Assembly: GCA_046051225.1 (NCBI GenBank)
Contig: JBJOOR010000001.1
Span: forward strand, 186,001-250,000
Source of the DNA: CAIODY01 sp046051225
GTDB lineage: Bacteria; Bacteroidota; Bacteroidia; Chitinophagales; CAIODY01
Direction: 5' to 3'
Length of the DNA: 64,000 nt
The notes beneath the pieces were generated by a model, which had not been told where the DNA came from, searched no databases, and saw nothing but the letters and a program-made list of their open reading frames with translations. Made by a program: the position numbers and the translations under genes. Of this stretch, positions 1-7,718 are shown piece after piece (the first letter of the stretch is position 1; each line of letters begins with the position of its first letter).

Positions 1-1
1 A

Positions 2-1600
2 ATATTAATTGAAAACGGAAAAATAAAATCTATTCAATCCATTGCCGATAATAAATTGTTGCCTTATGCTTTGCCTGGTTTTATTGATGCCCATGTACAT
101 ATTGAAAGTTCGATGTTGTTGCCCAGCGAATTTGCAAAACTAGCTGTTGTGCATGGCACAGTTGCAACCGTAAGCGACCCACACGAAATTGCGAATGTAT
201 GCGGCGTTGAGGGTGTAAAATACATGATTGAAAACGGAAAAAAAGTACCGTTTTATTTTTGTTTTGGTGCCCCAAGTTGTGTGCCTGCTACTGTTTTCGA
301 AACTGCTGGTGCTGCTATTTATGCTGATGAAATTGATACACTTTTACAATCAGATGATATTTATTATTTAACCGAAATGATGAACTTCCCGGGTGTATTA
401 TTTAATGATGAAGAAGTGATGAAAAAAATTGCTTCTGCTAAAAAATATAATAAACCTGTAGATGGTCATGCACCAGGTTTACGAGGCAATTATGCAAAAA
501 AATATTTTGAAGCAGGCATTACTACCGACCACGAATGTTTTACTTATGAAGAAGGAAAAGAAAAAGCAGAATTGGGTGTAAAAATTTTAATAAGAGAAGG
601 CAGCGCCGCTAAAAATTTTGAAGCATTAATTCCTTTGATTAAAGATTTTCCAAACCAAATCATGTTTTGCAGCGATGACAAACATCCTGATAATTTAGTT
701 GAAGGTCATATAAATTTATTAGTGAAAAGAGCTTTGGCAAAAGGTTTTGACTTGTTTGATGTACTTCGTTCAGCATGTATTTTGCCAGCTTTGCATTATA
801 AAATTCCAGTAGGATTATTAAGAACAGGTGATGCTGCTGATTTTATTTTAGTAAACGATTTAAAAAAATTAGAAGTTCAAAAAACATTTATCAAAGGAAA
901 TACCGTTGCCGAAAATGGTGTATCGAAAATTGAAAGTGTACAAGAAAAAAGCATCAATAAATTTTTTAGTTATCAAATTTCGAAAGAAGAAATAAAGATT
1001 CTTCGCTTTGCTCAGAATGATGGTAATACTGAACGCAGTGAAGCATCTAGAATAAAAGTAATAAAGGCTGAAAATGGTCAATTAGTTACAGAACAAATTA
1101 GTGCTGCGGCTCTTATTTCAAATCATGAAATTATTAGCAATCCCGAACAGGATATTTTAAAATTGGTTTGTGTAAATAGATATTCAAAAGCAAAACCAGC
1201 AGTAGCGCTTATAAAAAATTTTGGATTAAAACAAGGAGCTATAGCCAGTTCGGTAGCACATGATAGCCATAACATTATTGCTGTTGGTGCAGATGATGAT
1301 GCTATTGTAAAAGCCATTAATTTAATTATGAAAAATAATGGTGGTGTATGTGCCGTAAATAATGCAGAAGAAAAAATTCTTCCTTTGCCCATTGCAGGAT
1401 TAATGAGTACTGAAAACGGATATGATGTTGCTAATAAATATAGTGAAATTGATGCCTTTGCAAAATCGTTAGGAAGCACATTAGATGCGCCATTCATGAC
1501 TTTGTCTTTTATGGCATTATTGGTAATTCCTAAATTAAAATTAAGCGATATGGGATTGTTTGATGGAGAGAAATTTGAGTTTACAAACCTACAATACTAA
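2..1600 (+). CDS. ade: adenine deaminase, 5' end cut by window edge
   Basis: Adenine deaminase (amidohydrolase family) converts adenine to hypoxanthine and ammonia in purine salvage, in the cytoplasm. The reading frame is open from base 2, before any start codon, so the N-terminal part lies outside the window. Seen: the metal-binding motif PGFIDAHVHIESSM, then DGHAPG, the CSDDKHPDN segment near the end of the barrel, and a C-terminal adenine-deaminase domain containing SSVAHDSHNIIAVGADD. About 533 residues are visible, close to full length for the family. An in-frame dispersed repeat (995-1052) encodes the loop ILRFAQNDGNTERSEAS between catalytic and C-terminal domains. Function call is strong; whether the repeat-bearing enzyme is fully active cannot be read from sequence. 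Confidence 0.93.
   Translation: MLIENGKIKSIQSIADNKLLPYALPGFIDAHVHIESSMLLPSEFAKLAVVHGTVATVSDPHEIANVCGVEGVKYMIENGKKVPFYFCFGAPSCVPATVFETAGAAIYADEIDTLLQSDDIYYLTEMMNFPGVLFNDEEVMKKIASAKKYNKPVDGHAPGLRGNYAKKYFEAGITTDHECFTYEEGKEKAELGVKILIREGSAAKNFEALIPLIKDFPNQIMFCSDDKHPDNLVEGHINLLVKRALAKGFDLFDVLRSACILPALHYKIPVGLLRTGDAADFILVNDLKKLEVQKTFIKGNTVAENGVSKIESVQEKSINKFFSYQISKEEIKILRFAQNDGNTERSEASRIKVIKAENGQLVTEQISAAALISNHEIISNPEQDILKLVCVNRYSKAKPAVALIKNFGLKQGAIASSVAHDSHNIIAVGADDDAIVKAINLIMKNNGGVCAVNNAEEKILPLPIAGLMSTENGYDVANKYSEIDAFAKSLGSTLDAPFMTLSFMALLVIPKLKLSDMGLFDGEKFEFTNLQY
995..1052. repeat. dispersed hairpin repeat captured in frame inside ade
   Basis: The stretch has two arms, at about 997-1015 and 1030-1048, that are imperfect inverted complements (14 of 19 positions by eye). 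It translates as ILRFAQND...ERSEAS. I recognise the motif ATTCTTCGCTTTGCTCAG as a short repeat scattered through many bacterial genomes; copy number in this genome is not visible here. It is read through in frame by ade. Confidence 0.7.
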
Positions 1601-1676
1601 ATTTGTATTCGATGCTAATGCATTATAAAGCTAAGTAATTAAAAAAAAACGTTCGAAAAATAAGAGAATTGCATAA

Positions 1677-1907
1677 GCCATAAATCAGAAAATTAAATTT
1701 CCAACAAAGGCAAATACCGAATTGCTAAATGCAATAATTTAGTATGATAAATAATCATTAGGCTTAGGTAAAAAACTTGAGAAGGAAATAGGTAATCAGA
1801 TAATGCTTATTGAATTGAACCCATTTCTTTTTGCAGTAAAAAGAAGTTTTGATTACATTCATAATTCAAAAAATCCAACAAAAAAGTTTAAAACTGAAAA
1901 TAAATAA
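1677..1907 (+). pseudogene. decayed ParE/RelE-type toxin gene
   Basis: One plus-strand frame reads KIKFPTKANTELLNAII, a TAG stop where the family has Trp, YDK, a TAA stop, then SLGLGKKLEKEIG...NPFLFAV and a tail HNSKNPTKKFK. This is the ParE-family pattern: AxxELxxAxxWYxxQxxGLGxxFxxE, NPxxF, and a terminal HxxRxPxxW-like end. The segment between NPFLFAV and the tail is about 30 residues short. With two in-frame stops and this deletion the gene is dead. Its last 20 bases overlap the 3' end of the opposite-strand MBOAT gene. No antitoxin gene is recognisable upstream. This fills the ade-MBOAT gap. Confidence 0.7.
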
Positions 1908-3345
1908 ACGGTTGTATATCGCTTCCTTTTACTTGAATCACCAACCATATTACCATAAAAATTAAAAATGCTTGCAGGGCAATATGCATTTTTGAAATAG
2001 CAAATATTGATTTTTGCTCAACCCAAATAGGAAACGAATGTGTGATGTAACCAACAATTAATAATACACAAACTGCTGGATAAGCCAATGCCCATTGATG
2101 TATCAAATTAAAACTAATACCTTTTGAAATTTGTGATACTATTTGCCACGATGTTTTAAAATCGGGGCTACGAAAAAATATCCAACAAAAACATACAAAG
2201 TTGAAAGTGAAAATAATGCCTAATATGTGCATCAATTTATTTTTAGGCAAATGCAAATAATCTGTTTTTAATTTATCTAACGCCAACATTAAACCATGCA
2301 TAGCACCCCAGAAAATAAAATTCCATGATGCTCCATGCCACAAGCCACCCAACAACATCGTTACAGATAAATTTACATATTGACGAACTTTTCCTTTTTG
2401 ATTGCCGCCCAACGGAATGTATAAATAATCACGAAGCCAACTACTTAATGAAATATGCCAACGCCTCCAAAACTCTGTAATGGTGCTGCTTTGATAAGGT
2501 AGATTAAAATTAATTCCTAGTCGATACCCCAACAATAAAGCTACACCAATTGCCATATCGCTATAGCCACTGAAGTCGCAATAGATTTGCATGGCATAAC
2601 CATATACGCCCAATAAATTTTCGGTGCCGCTATACAATGTTGGATTATCAAAAATTCTATCAACAAAATTTATCGAAATAAAATCGCTGATAACCGCCTT
2701 TTTAAATAAGCCTGTTGCAATTAAAAATACAGCTTGTGCAATATCTTCTTTTGATAGTTTTATATCAATACCAATTTGTGGTAAAAAATCTTTTGCCCTT
2801 ACAATAGGCCCAGCCACCAAATGCGGAAAAAAGGTAATGTAAAAACCAAAATCTAAAATATTTTCAGATGGCTTTAGTTGGTTGCGATACACATCAATAG
2901 TATAACTTAAAACCTGAAACGTATAAAACGAAATACCTACGGGCAATACAATATCGAAGTAATTTATTTTTGAATGAAAGGCATCGTTCATGATGCTTAC
3001 AAAAAAATTGGTGTACTTAAAGTAAGCCAGCAGACCAAGATTGATAACTAAACTAAAAATTAATAACCCAGTTTTTCGGGCTTGTGTTTTGGCTTCGTAA
3101 ATCCATTTTGCTAAATTAAAATCAACAACCGTTGAAAGAATCAATAATAAAAAAAATAAGCCGCCCGATTTGTAATAAAAGAATATTGAAAATAAGGTAA
3201 GATACAATACCCTGCTTTTTTTACGCTGATATACAAATTGATAAAAAAACAACAACACCAAAAAATAAAATAAAAACAACGCTGTATTAAATATCAGCGG
3301 TTCTTTTGGGTTGTAGGTTAAATAGTTTTTCAGCAGCTCAAACAT
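1888..3345 (-). CDS. MBOAT family membrane O-acyltransferase (AlgI/PatA-like)
   Basis: A polytopic membrane enzyme of 485 residues with about ten hydrophobic segments. It has the MBOAT hallmarks WRRWHISLSSWLRDYLYIPLGG and GGLWHGASWNFIFWGAMHG, the latter holding the catalytic His. Family members of this AlgI/DltB/PatA type take an acyl group (usually acetyl) from the cytoplasm and hand it across the membrane to a periplasmic partner that acylates a polymer. Two SGNH hydrolases lie immediately upstream on the same strand, with a one-base gap to the nearer one, so the three form an operon that probably O-acetylates an exopolysaccharide or cell-wall glycan. The acceptor is not identifiable. ATG start. 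Confidence 0.9.
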   Translation of the reverse strand: MFELLKNYLTYNPKEPLIFNTALFLFYFLVLLFFYQFVYQRKKSRVLYLTLFSIFFYYKSGGLFFLLLILSTVVDFNLAKWIYEAKTQARKTGLLIFSLVINLGLLAYFKYTNFFVSIMNDAFHSKINYFDIVLPVGISFYTFQVLSYTIDVYRNQLKPSENILDFGFYITFFPHLVAGPIVRAKDFLPQIGIDIKLSKEDIAQAVFLIATGLFKKAVISDFISINFVDRIFDNPTLYSGTENLLGVYGYAMQIYCDFSGYSDMAIGVALLLGYRLGINFNLPYQSSTITEFWRRWHISLSSWLRDYLYIPLGGNQKGKVRQYVNLSVTMLLGGLWHGASWNFIFWGAMHGLMLALDKLKTDYLHLPKNKLMHILGIIFTFNFVCFCWIFFRSPDFKTSWQIVSQISKGISFNLIHQWALAYPAVCVLLIVGYITHSFPIWVEQKSIFAISKMHIALQAFLIFMVIWLVIQVKGSDIQPFIYFQF

Positions 3346-3346
3346 A

Positions 3347-4633
3347 TTATCTATTGCGGTTGTGGTTGTTATAACTGTTCATTAAAGCCCTATATAAAAG
3401 TGTGCCTTGCACTTCATATCCTTTTTGCAAAAAGTGCAACATATCGCTATTGCCCATGCCTAATTTTCGCCATTTTATTACACTGCCCAAGCCACCCATT
3501 ATGTTATAAAAATCCCAAAAAGCATAATTGTTTTTTAAGCAAATGCGTTGCTGAATATTGCTGATAGATGAGGTGTGAATGTTCTTGTATTTTCTCATCA
3601 TATAAGTATCGGGTGGCGATGTAACCAACACCGATGAGTTGGGCAAAACATCATTCAATTTCGAAAAAAATTCGTTGGCATCGCTTTCAAAAGTAGCAGC
3701 ATTGTAGCCACGTGAAATAGCTTCGTTGGTTCCTAACGATACAATAATTAAATCGGGTTGTAAGGTTTGTAATTGTTCGAAAAAATAATCGGCTAAGTTA
3801 TAATGCATATACTGTGCGCCGTTTACACCAATCATGTTGTATTCAATTCCTTTGGCTTCGGTATTTTGAAAATAAACACCAAACAAATTAAATGGCTCAC
3901 TTGAGGTATCGCTTTTTTCAATATTTAATCTTACTGATGAAATTGGATTATCAATACTATAAGTAAGCGAATATGGGTCGGCAGCATATTCTAACCTAAA
4001 TGGCGATACAAAAAAATTGGTTACAGGGTCTTGAATTTGTGGCTCGATGGTGTAAGCAAATTTTTTATCGCAGAAGATGGTAAGCTTATCAAATTTATTT
4101 TCGCCATAATTTTGTGATAATGAAAAATCGATTTTTGCACTTTGATTGGCTTGAATAGTAATGCCCGAAATGCCTATTGGAATTGGGATAGCAGGAAACA
4201 CACATCGTTTACTTTTCCAATTACAGATGGATGTATTTATATCTTTAATATCAAACGGGCCGTTGGTTTTTGCTGTTCGATAAGGAAAATATAAACCTCT
4301 ACCACCATTACCAAATTGCTGTTGTAATTGCTTGCGCATAGTACCCGTAAAATTATCGGCTTGAATATGCGAATCGCCAATATGCACTATCACTAACTTA
4401 TTTCGCCTACCACTTTTTAGCTCTTCTAATTTTTGATAAAATGATTCTAATGCATTTGGATTGATTAAATAATTCAACTCGTTTTTTACAAATGGAAATG
4501 TAGTAGCCGATATCGAAATTGAATCTGCATTGGCTATAATCATTGTATCCACACTGGTTTGAGCCCAAACCTGTGGCAACTGCAACATGCATATTGCAAA
4601 AAAAGAAAACAATAATTTATTTTTCAATCGCAT
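3347..4633 (-). CDS. secreted SGNH/GDSL hydrolase, MBOAT partner
   Basis: Exported SGNH-fold protein of 428 residues. The signal peptide is MRLKNKLLFSFFAICMLQLP...AQ. Block I is HIGDSHIQADN (nucleophile Ser), the GTNE segment in IVSLGTNEA follows later, and the C-terminal block DMLHFLQKGY supplies the catalytic Asp/His pair. I start at the ATG at 4633: the longer frame begins with a GTG seven codons upstream, and only the ATG places the signal peptide at the terminus. It lies one base from the MBOAT gene. Likely periplasmic acetyltransferase or esterase acting on the same polymer as the MBOAT enzyme; hydrolase or transferase cannot be told apart here. Confidence 0.82.
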   Translation of the reverse strand: MRLKNKLLFSFFAICMLQLPQVWAQTSVDTMIIANADSISISATTFPFVKNELNYLINPNALESFYQKLEELKSGRRNKLVIVHIGDSHIQADNFTGTMRKQLQQQFGNGGRGLYFPYRTAKTNGPFDIKDINTSICNWKSKRCVFPAIPIPIGISGITIQANQSAKIDFSLSQNYGENKFDKLTIFCDKKFAYTIEPQIQDPVTNFFVSPFRLEYAADPYSLTYSIDNPISSVRLNIEKSDTSSEPFNLFGVYFQNTEAKGIEYNMIGVNGAQYMHYNLADYFFEQLQTLQPDLIIVSLGTNEAISRGYNAATFESDANEFFSKLNDVLPNSSVLVTSPPDTYMMRKYKNIHTSSISNIQQRICLKNNYAFWDFYNIMGGLGSVIKWRKLGMGNSDMLHFLQKGYEVQGTLLYRALMNSYNNHNRNR

Positions 4634-4679
4634 TTTTTTTATTCGTTTTACCACATCGTTTTTTTGTTGTGTGGCATAT

Positions 4680-4701
4680 TTTCTCTGTGCCTCTGTGGTT
4701 C
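4680..4701. repeat. fragment of dispersed ACCACAGAGGCACAGAG-type repeat
   Basis: The intergenic stretch between the two SGNH genes reads, on the minus strand, AACCACAGAGGCACAGAGA. I recognise this as a short repeat found between genes in many unrelated bacteria. Only one fragment is visible, with no flanking inverted partner. Confidence 0.5.
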
Positions 4702-4712
4702 AATGTATTTCC

Positions 4713-6089
4713 TTACAAATTCAACTCTCTTCGTTTTACTTCAAACCAAATAGTTTCAAACAGTTTTTTGCCCAATACTTCGCCACCTTTAGCATTAATG
4801 TGTGTGTAATCTTTATTAGCTAATCGTGGTTTGGCATTTACCCATTTAATCATGCTGCTATCGCCGCCCATGGCTTCATTCATATTCCAAAAAGCAATGT
4901 TGTTTTGCTTTGCAATATTTTTTTGAATATCAATGAAAACGGGCACTTGTTCCATGGTTTGATACACACCATTTTTATTAATTGCTCTATCGCCAATTGA
5001 TAATAATAATGTAGCAGCGTCAGGAAAAGTTTCTTCCATTTTCTGAATCGTTTTTGGAAATGATTTTTCAAACCATTGATACTTCATGGTTTTGGGCGAT
5101 ACAATGTTTAACCCATATTCTAAAATCATTAAATCGTAAGCATGTTCAGTATTCCAATCGGCTAAAAGCGAATAAGGTTGCATAGCGCCCATTGCCACAC
5201 CGCTTGCACCACGAACACCAAAATTATCAATAAACACTCCATTGTCGCTATCGAAATTTACACCATATACATAAGTAGTTGATGGCGCATTAAAAGTTAA
5301 GCGAATAGTTTGAAATAATTGTTGGTGGCTTAGTTCAAGCCTTTGTACATGAGCAGATGAAGGGATAGAAATGTGTTGATAGGCTGCATTATCCAACATA
5401 ATATCTACTGATGCTGCACTATCAGGGTTATAAATAAACAATTCGGCATGATGAAAAACATCTAAATGATTTTTCTTTTTTGCGGCTGCAAATGTAACCC
5501 AACTACCATTTTTTGGAATGAAGGCTTCGCCGCCAATACCAAGTGGAAGCTTATGTTCAGCGTTTTTTAAAACGGAAATAGTTTGCCAATTGTTTGAATT
5601 TTCTGTCCAAATGGTTTGCCTAAAATTTCCTGTAACGCTTGTAATAGGCACAAAGCCAACACCATTGCCGCCAAATTGATTTTGCAAGGCTTCTCGTAAA
5701 TCTTGCACAAACAAATCGCCTTCCACCATCGAATCGCCAAACCATGCAATACGAACTTTTCTTTTTTTCTTTTTTATATTTTTTAGCTTATCAATAAATG
5801 AAATTAGTTTATCATTTTTTGATACATAAAAATTTTCGATAGCAACGCCTTTAAAGTGTAATGAATCGGCGGCCGATTTTAAATTAGCATCTACTGATTG
5901 TTTTTGGGCTATCTTTTTTTTTGATTTCGATTTTAAAAAATCGCTAAAAAAATTTACCTCTTTTAATTCAATGCCAAATACTGAAGACGGCATAGGCAAC
6001 TCTGTAACTATAATACAAAGCAATGCAACTACGCCTACCAATAAAAATGGAGGATAAATTTTAAATGAAGAACCCGATTGATTATTCAC
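4713..6089 (-). CDS. membrane-anchored SGNH/GDSL-family protein
   Basis: 458 residues. An N-terminal membrane segment (about residues 12-32, PPFLLVGVVALLCIIVTEL) probably anchors it facing the periplasm. A low-complexity Lys/Ser linker follows, then an SGNH domain: block I is AWFGDSMVEGD and the C-terminal block DYTHINAKGG carries the Asp/His. The middle region looks like a jelly-roll insertion of the kind found in AlgX/PatB-type acetylation partners. First gene of the minus-strand cassette with a second SGNH protein and the MBOAT gene downstream. The start codon is GTG; I see no better in-frame ATG. The two SGNH proteins are only distantly alike, suggesting a division of labour such as transferase and esterase. 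Confidence 0.8.
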   Translation of the reverse strand: MNNQSGSSFKIYPPFLLVGVVALLCIIVTELPMPSSVFGIELKEVNFFSDFLKSKSKKKIAQKQSVDANLKSAADSLHFKGVAIENFYVSKNDKLISFIDKLKNIKKKKRKVRIAWFGDSMVEGDLFVQDLREALQNQFGGNGVGFVPITSVTGNFRQTIWTENSNNWQTISVLKNAEHKLPLGIGGEAFIPKNGSWVTFAAAKKKNHLDVFHHAELFIYNPDSAASVDIMLDNAAYQHISIPSSAHVQRLELSHQQLFQTIRLTFNAPSTTYVYGVNFDSDNGVFIDNFGVRGASGVAMGAMQPYSLLADWNTEHAYDLMILEYGLNIVSPKTMKYQWFEKSFPKTIQKMEETFPDAATLLLSIGDRAINKNGVYQTMEQVPVFIDIQKNIAKQNNIAFWNMNEAMGGDSSMIKWVNAKPRLANKDYTHINAKGGEVLGKKLFETIWFEVKRRELNL

Positions 6090-6209
6090 TGCTGATGGAT
6101 AAAGAATTTTATAAAAATGTGGAAACGAAAATAGAAAAGAGAAATAGGTTTACGCAGCATAACACAAAAAGTTTTGTTTTTTATAAAAATATTTTTCTAC
6201 TTTTAATTA

Positions 6210-6437
6210 ATGGAAGAAACTCAAAGCATATTCGATTCTATTCGCCCGTTTTTAAATATTCCGTTTGCTTTAGTATCGGGTTATATTTTTTTTAAGATTC
6301 ATAGGTTTGCAAAAAAAACAAGCCATGGCAATGCCCGATGGATAGGCGAATTAGTAGGATGGGGCGGAATGATGCTTGCTGGTATATTATTTTTGTATAG
6401 AGCCTTGCAAGGCTTTATGGAATGGTTTAATAATTAA
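6210..6437 (+). CDS. small membrane protein, unknown
   Basis: A 75-residue frame with ATG start, divergent from the SGNH gene upstream. It shows two hydrophobic stretches (about 14-30 and 52-67) separated by a basic, Gly-rich loop (KKTSHGNARWIGELVGWGG), consistent with a two-helix inner-membrane hairpin. No family recognised. It stops just before the toxin-tail remnant at 6446. Codon use looks coding, but size limits certainty. Confidence 0.55.
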   Translation: MEETQSIFDSIRPFLNIPFALVSGYIFFKIHRFAKKTSHGNARWIGELVGWGGMMLAGILFLYRALQGFMEWFNN

Positions 6438-6445
6438 CGAAAGTA

Positions 6446-6511
6446 TACATAGTTGAACTGCTTACATTTTTTGATACAAGGCAACATCCCAAAAAGAAAA
6501 AATTGAAATAG
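6446..6511 (+). pseudogene. 3' remnant of a RelE/ParE toxin gene
   Basis: From 6449 the frame reads IVELLTFFDTRQHPKKKKLK and a TAG stop. This matches the last 20 residues of the intact toxin at 7222-7524, with one Gln-to-Lys difference, and the nucleotide match continues through the stop into the repeat that follows both genes. The rest of the gene and any antitoxin are absent, so this is a leftover tail of a second copy. Confidence 0.78.
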
Positions 6512-6545
6512 TTTAAAAACAAAAAGCGGATTGAAAAATTCTAAA
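6512..6545. repeat. AAAAACAAAAAGCGG repeat, copy 1 (degenerate)
   Basis: Shares the left half TTTAAAAACAAAAAGCGG with four other copies in 6.5-9.6 kb. The right half has drifted, so the hairpin is weak. It directly follows the toxin-tail remnant, as copy 3 follows the intact toxin. Confidence 0.65.
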
Positions 6546-6570
6546 ATAATTTTGTTTCTTTAAAAAAACA

Positions 6571-6906
6571 ATGAAGGTTCTTCTAATAATATTTTTTGCA
6601 GTTATTCCACTTTTTTCATTTTCACAAAAAATGAAAGATGGAACTTACGACTTCCGAATTGCTTACGAAGAGTGGAATGGGAAGATTATGGGACATTGTA
6701 AAGTCCAAATCAAATCAGATTCGATAATTGTTTTTAAAGAAAATTCATCCACTGAAAAAATTGATTCAGGATTATTAATTCGTCATCAATCGGGCAAATG
6801 GATTATTGCAAAAACTTTTAATGATAAATTTGCTAAAATTATTGGAGCATGTGCTGATGCATCCATTATTATTGATTTAAAAAAGAGAATTATTTATCTC
6901 TGTTAG
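6571..6906 (+). CDS. small secreted protein, unknown
   Basis: 111 residues, starting with a clear signal peptide (MKVLLIIFFAVIPLFSFSQ, cleavage probably after Ser or Gln 19). The mature part is about 90 residues, rich in beta-type alternation (GTYDFRIAYEEWNGKIMGHCKVQIKSDSIIVF), with Cys residues at the start, in GACAD and at the very end (YLC). It resembles short periplasmic or surface beta-sandwich proteins common in Bacteroidota but I cannot name a family. It lies between two repeat copies in the toxin-antitoxin patch. Confidence 0.6.
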   Translation: MKVLLIIFFAVIPLFSFSQKMKDGTYDFRIAYEEWNGKIMGHCKVQIKSDSIIVFKENSSTEKIDSGLLIRHQSGKWIIAKTFNDKFAKIIGACADASIIIDLKKRIIYLC

Positions 6907-6916
6907 AATTACAAAT

Positions 6917-6956
6917 AAAAACAAAAAGCGGCTCGAAAAATTCCGAACCATTTTTT
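6917..6956. repeat. AAAAACAAAAAGCGG repeat, copy 2
   Basis: Follows the small secreted gene. The left half is identical to the family; the right arm reads TTCCGAACCA followed by a T-run, so on the plus strand it could act as a weak terminator for that gene. Confidence 0.7.
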
Positions 6957-6973
6957 ATACCTAAAAATTATTT

Positions 6974-6981
6974 TACCTTTG
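6974..6981 (+). promoter_or_regulatory. -7 box of antitoxin-toxin promoter
   Basis: TACCTTTG fits the Bacteroidota -7 consensus TAnnTTTG and lies 19 bases before the antitoxin ATG at 7001. No convincing TTG at -33. Confidence 0.6.
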
Positions 6982-7000
6982 AAATATTAATTTTGTAGCC

Positions 7001-7237
7001 ATGAATTTACAAACACAAAAAATTGATTTAGCTCAACGAATTTTATCAAGCAATAATAAAACATTGATTCATCAATTGCATGAATGGGTAAGTCATGCAG
7101 AAGAGGTTGATTTGTGGGACGAACTTTCTGACGAACAAAAATCAATGGTAAAAAAAGCACAACAACAAGCTGCAAAAGGTGAAGTAATTGCTCATGAAAC
7201 GGTGATGAAAAAATATAAAAAATGGCTTACAAAATAG
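7001..7237 (+). CDS. antitoxin of a ParE/RelE-type pair
   Basis: 78 residues, mostly helical and charged, with the pattern seen in Bacteroidota addiction antitoxins: a short N-terminal helix-turn region (KIDLAQRILSSNNKTLIHQLHEWV), then DLWDELSDEQKSMVKKA and a C-terminal KGEVIAHETVMKKYKKW that would wrap the toxin. It overlaps the toxin start by 16 bases, which implies translational coupling. Antitoxins of this type normally repress their own promoter; the -7 box at 6974 and the upstream hairpin repeat are the only visible control signals. Confidence 0.8.
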   Translation: MNLQTQKIDLAQRILSSNNKTLIHQLHEWVSHAEEVDLWDELSDEQKSMVKKAQQQAAKGEVIAHETVMKKYKKWLTK

Positions 7238-7524
7238 TTTGGACACCATTAGCCACCGAAACATTTGACCATGTGATTGACTATTTAGAAAATAGATGGA
7301 CAAAAAAAGAAATTGAAAATTTTATTACAAGAACAGAACACATTATTTCCATCCTAAAAATCAATCCTTATGCTTTCCGAAAATCATTGAAAGCTAACAT
7401 ACATGAGGTTTTGATTACCAAACATAACTTGCTTTTGTATCAAATTAATACCACCAAAAACATAGTTGAACTGCTTACATTTTTTGATACACGGCAACAT
7501 CCTCAAAAGAAAAAGCTGAAATAG
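7222..7524 (+). CDS. ParE/RelE superfamily toxin
   Basis: 100 residues of the compact ParE/RelE fold: N-terminal YKIVWTPLATETFDHVIDYL, the central IISILKINPYAFRKS, a short strand region (HEVLITKHNLLLYQI) and the closing strand NIVELLTFFDTRQHPQKK typical of ParE-like toxins. Relatives either cleave ribosome-bound mRNA or inhibit gyrase; sequence alone does not decide which. Translated with the overlapping antitoxin. Its last 20 codons are duplicated at 6449-6511. Confidence 0.83.
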   Translation: MAYKIVWTPLATETFDHVIDYLENRWTKKEIENFITRTEHIISILKINPYAFRKSLKANIHEVLITKHNLLLYQINTTKNIVELLTFFDTRQHPQKKKLK

Positions 7525-7568
7525 TTTAAAAACAAAAAGCGGCTTTGAAAACCTGAACAAACTTTTTT
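7525..7568. repeat. AAAAACAAAAAGCGG repeat, copy 3
   Basis: Starts immediately after the toxin stop codon. The left half is conserved; the right half (CCTGAACAAAC then a T-run) is altered, leaving only a weak hairpin. Confidence 0.65.
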
Positions 7569-7691
7569 GTTCCGTTAGGAACATTAGGTGGGTAGGAAAA
7601 ATTCAAAACAATTACGAAACGTTCCGAAGGAATGTATGGTATTGGCTAATTCAAAGTGCTACCAACGAGTTGTTCCGAATGTTCGGAACAA
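7569..7691. repeat. cluster of GTTCC/GGAAC palindromes
   Basis: Contains GTTCCGTTAGGAAC at 7569-7582, a related GTTCCGAAGGAAT at about 7621-7633, and a perfect 10-base inverted repeat, TTGTTCCGAA (7670-7679) with TTCGGAACAA (7682-7691). This is the intergenic space between two convergent genes. It looks like decayed REP-like palindromic elements; it may also work as a bidirectional transcript end. Confidence 0.6.
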
Positions 7692-7718
7692 TGGAACAAA
7701 ACAAACGGCTTGAAACAA

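Noticed and set aside
6065..6295. Plus-strand frame of 76 codons over the divergent region
   Set aside because: Overlaps the SGNH gene start and the better 75-residue frame at 6210, with no coding character or start signal.
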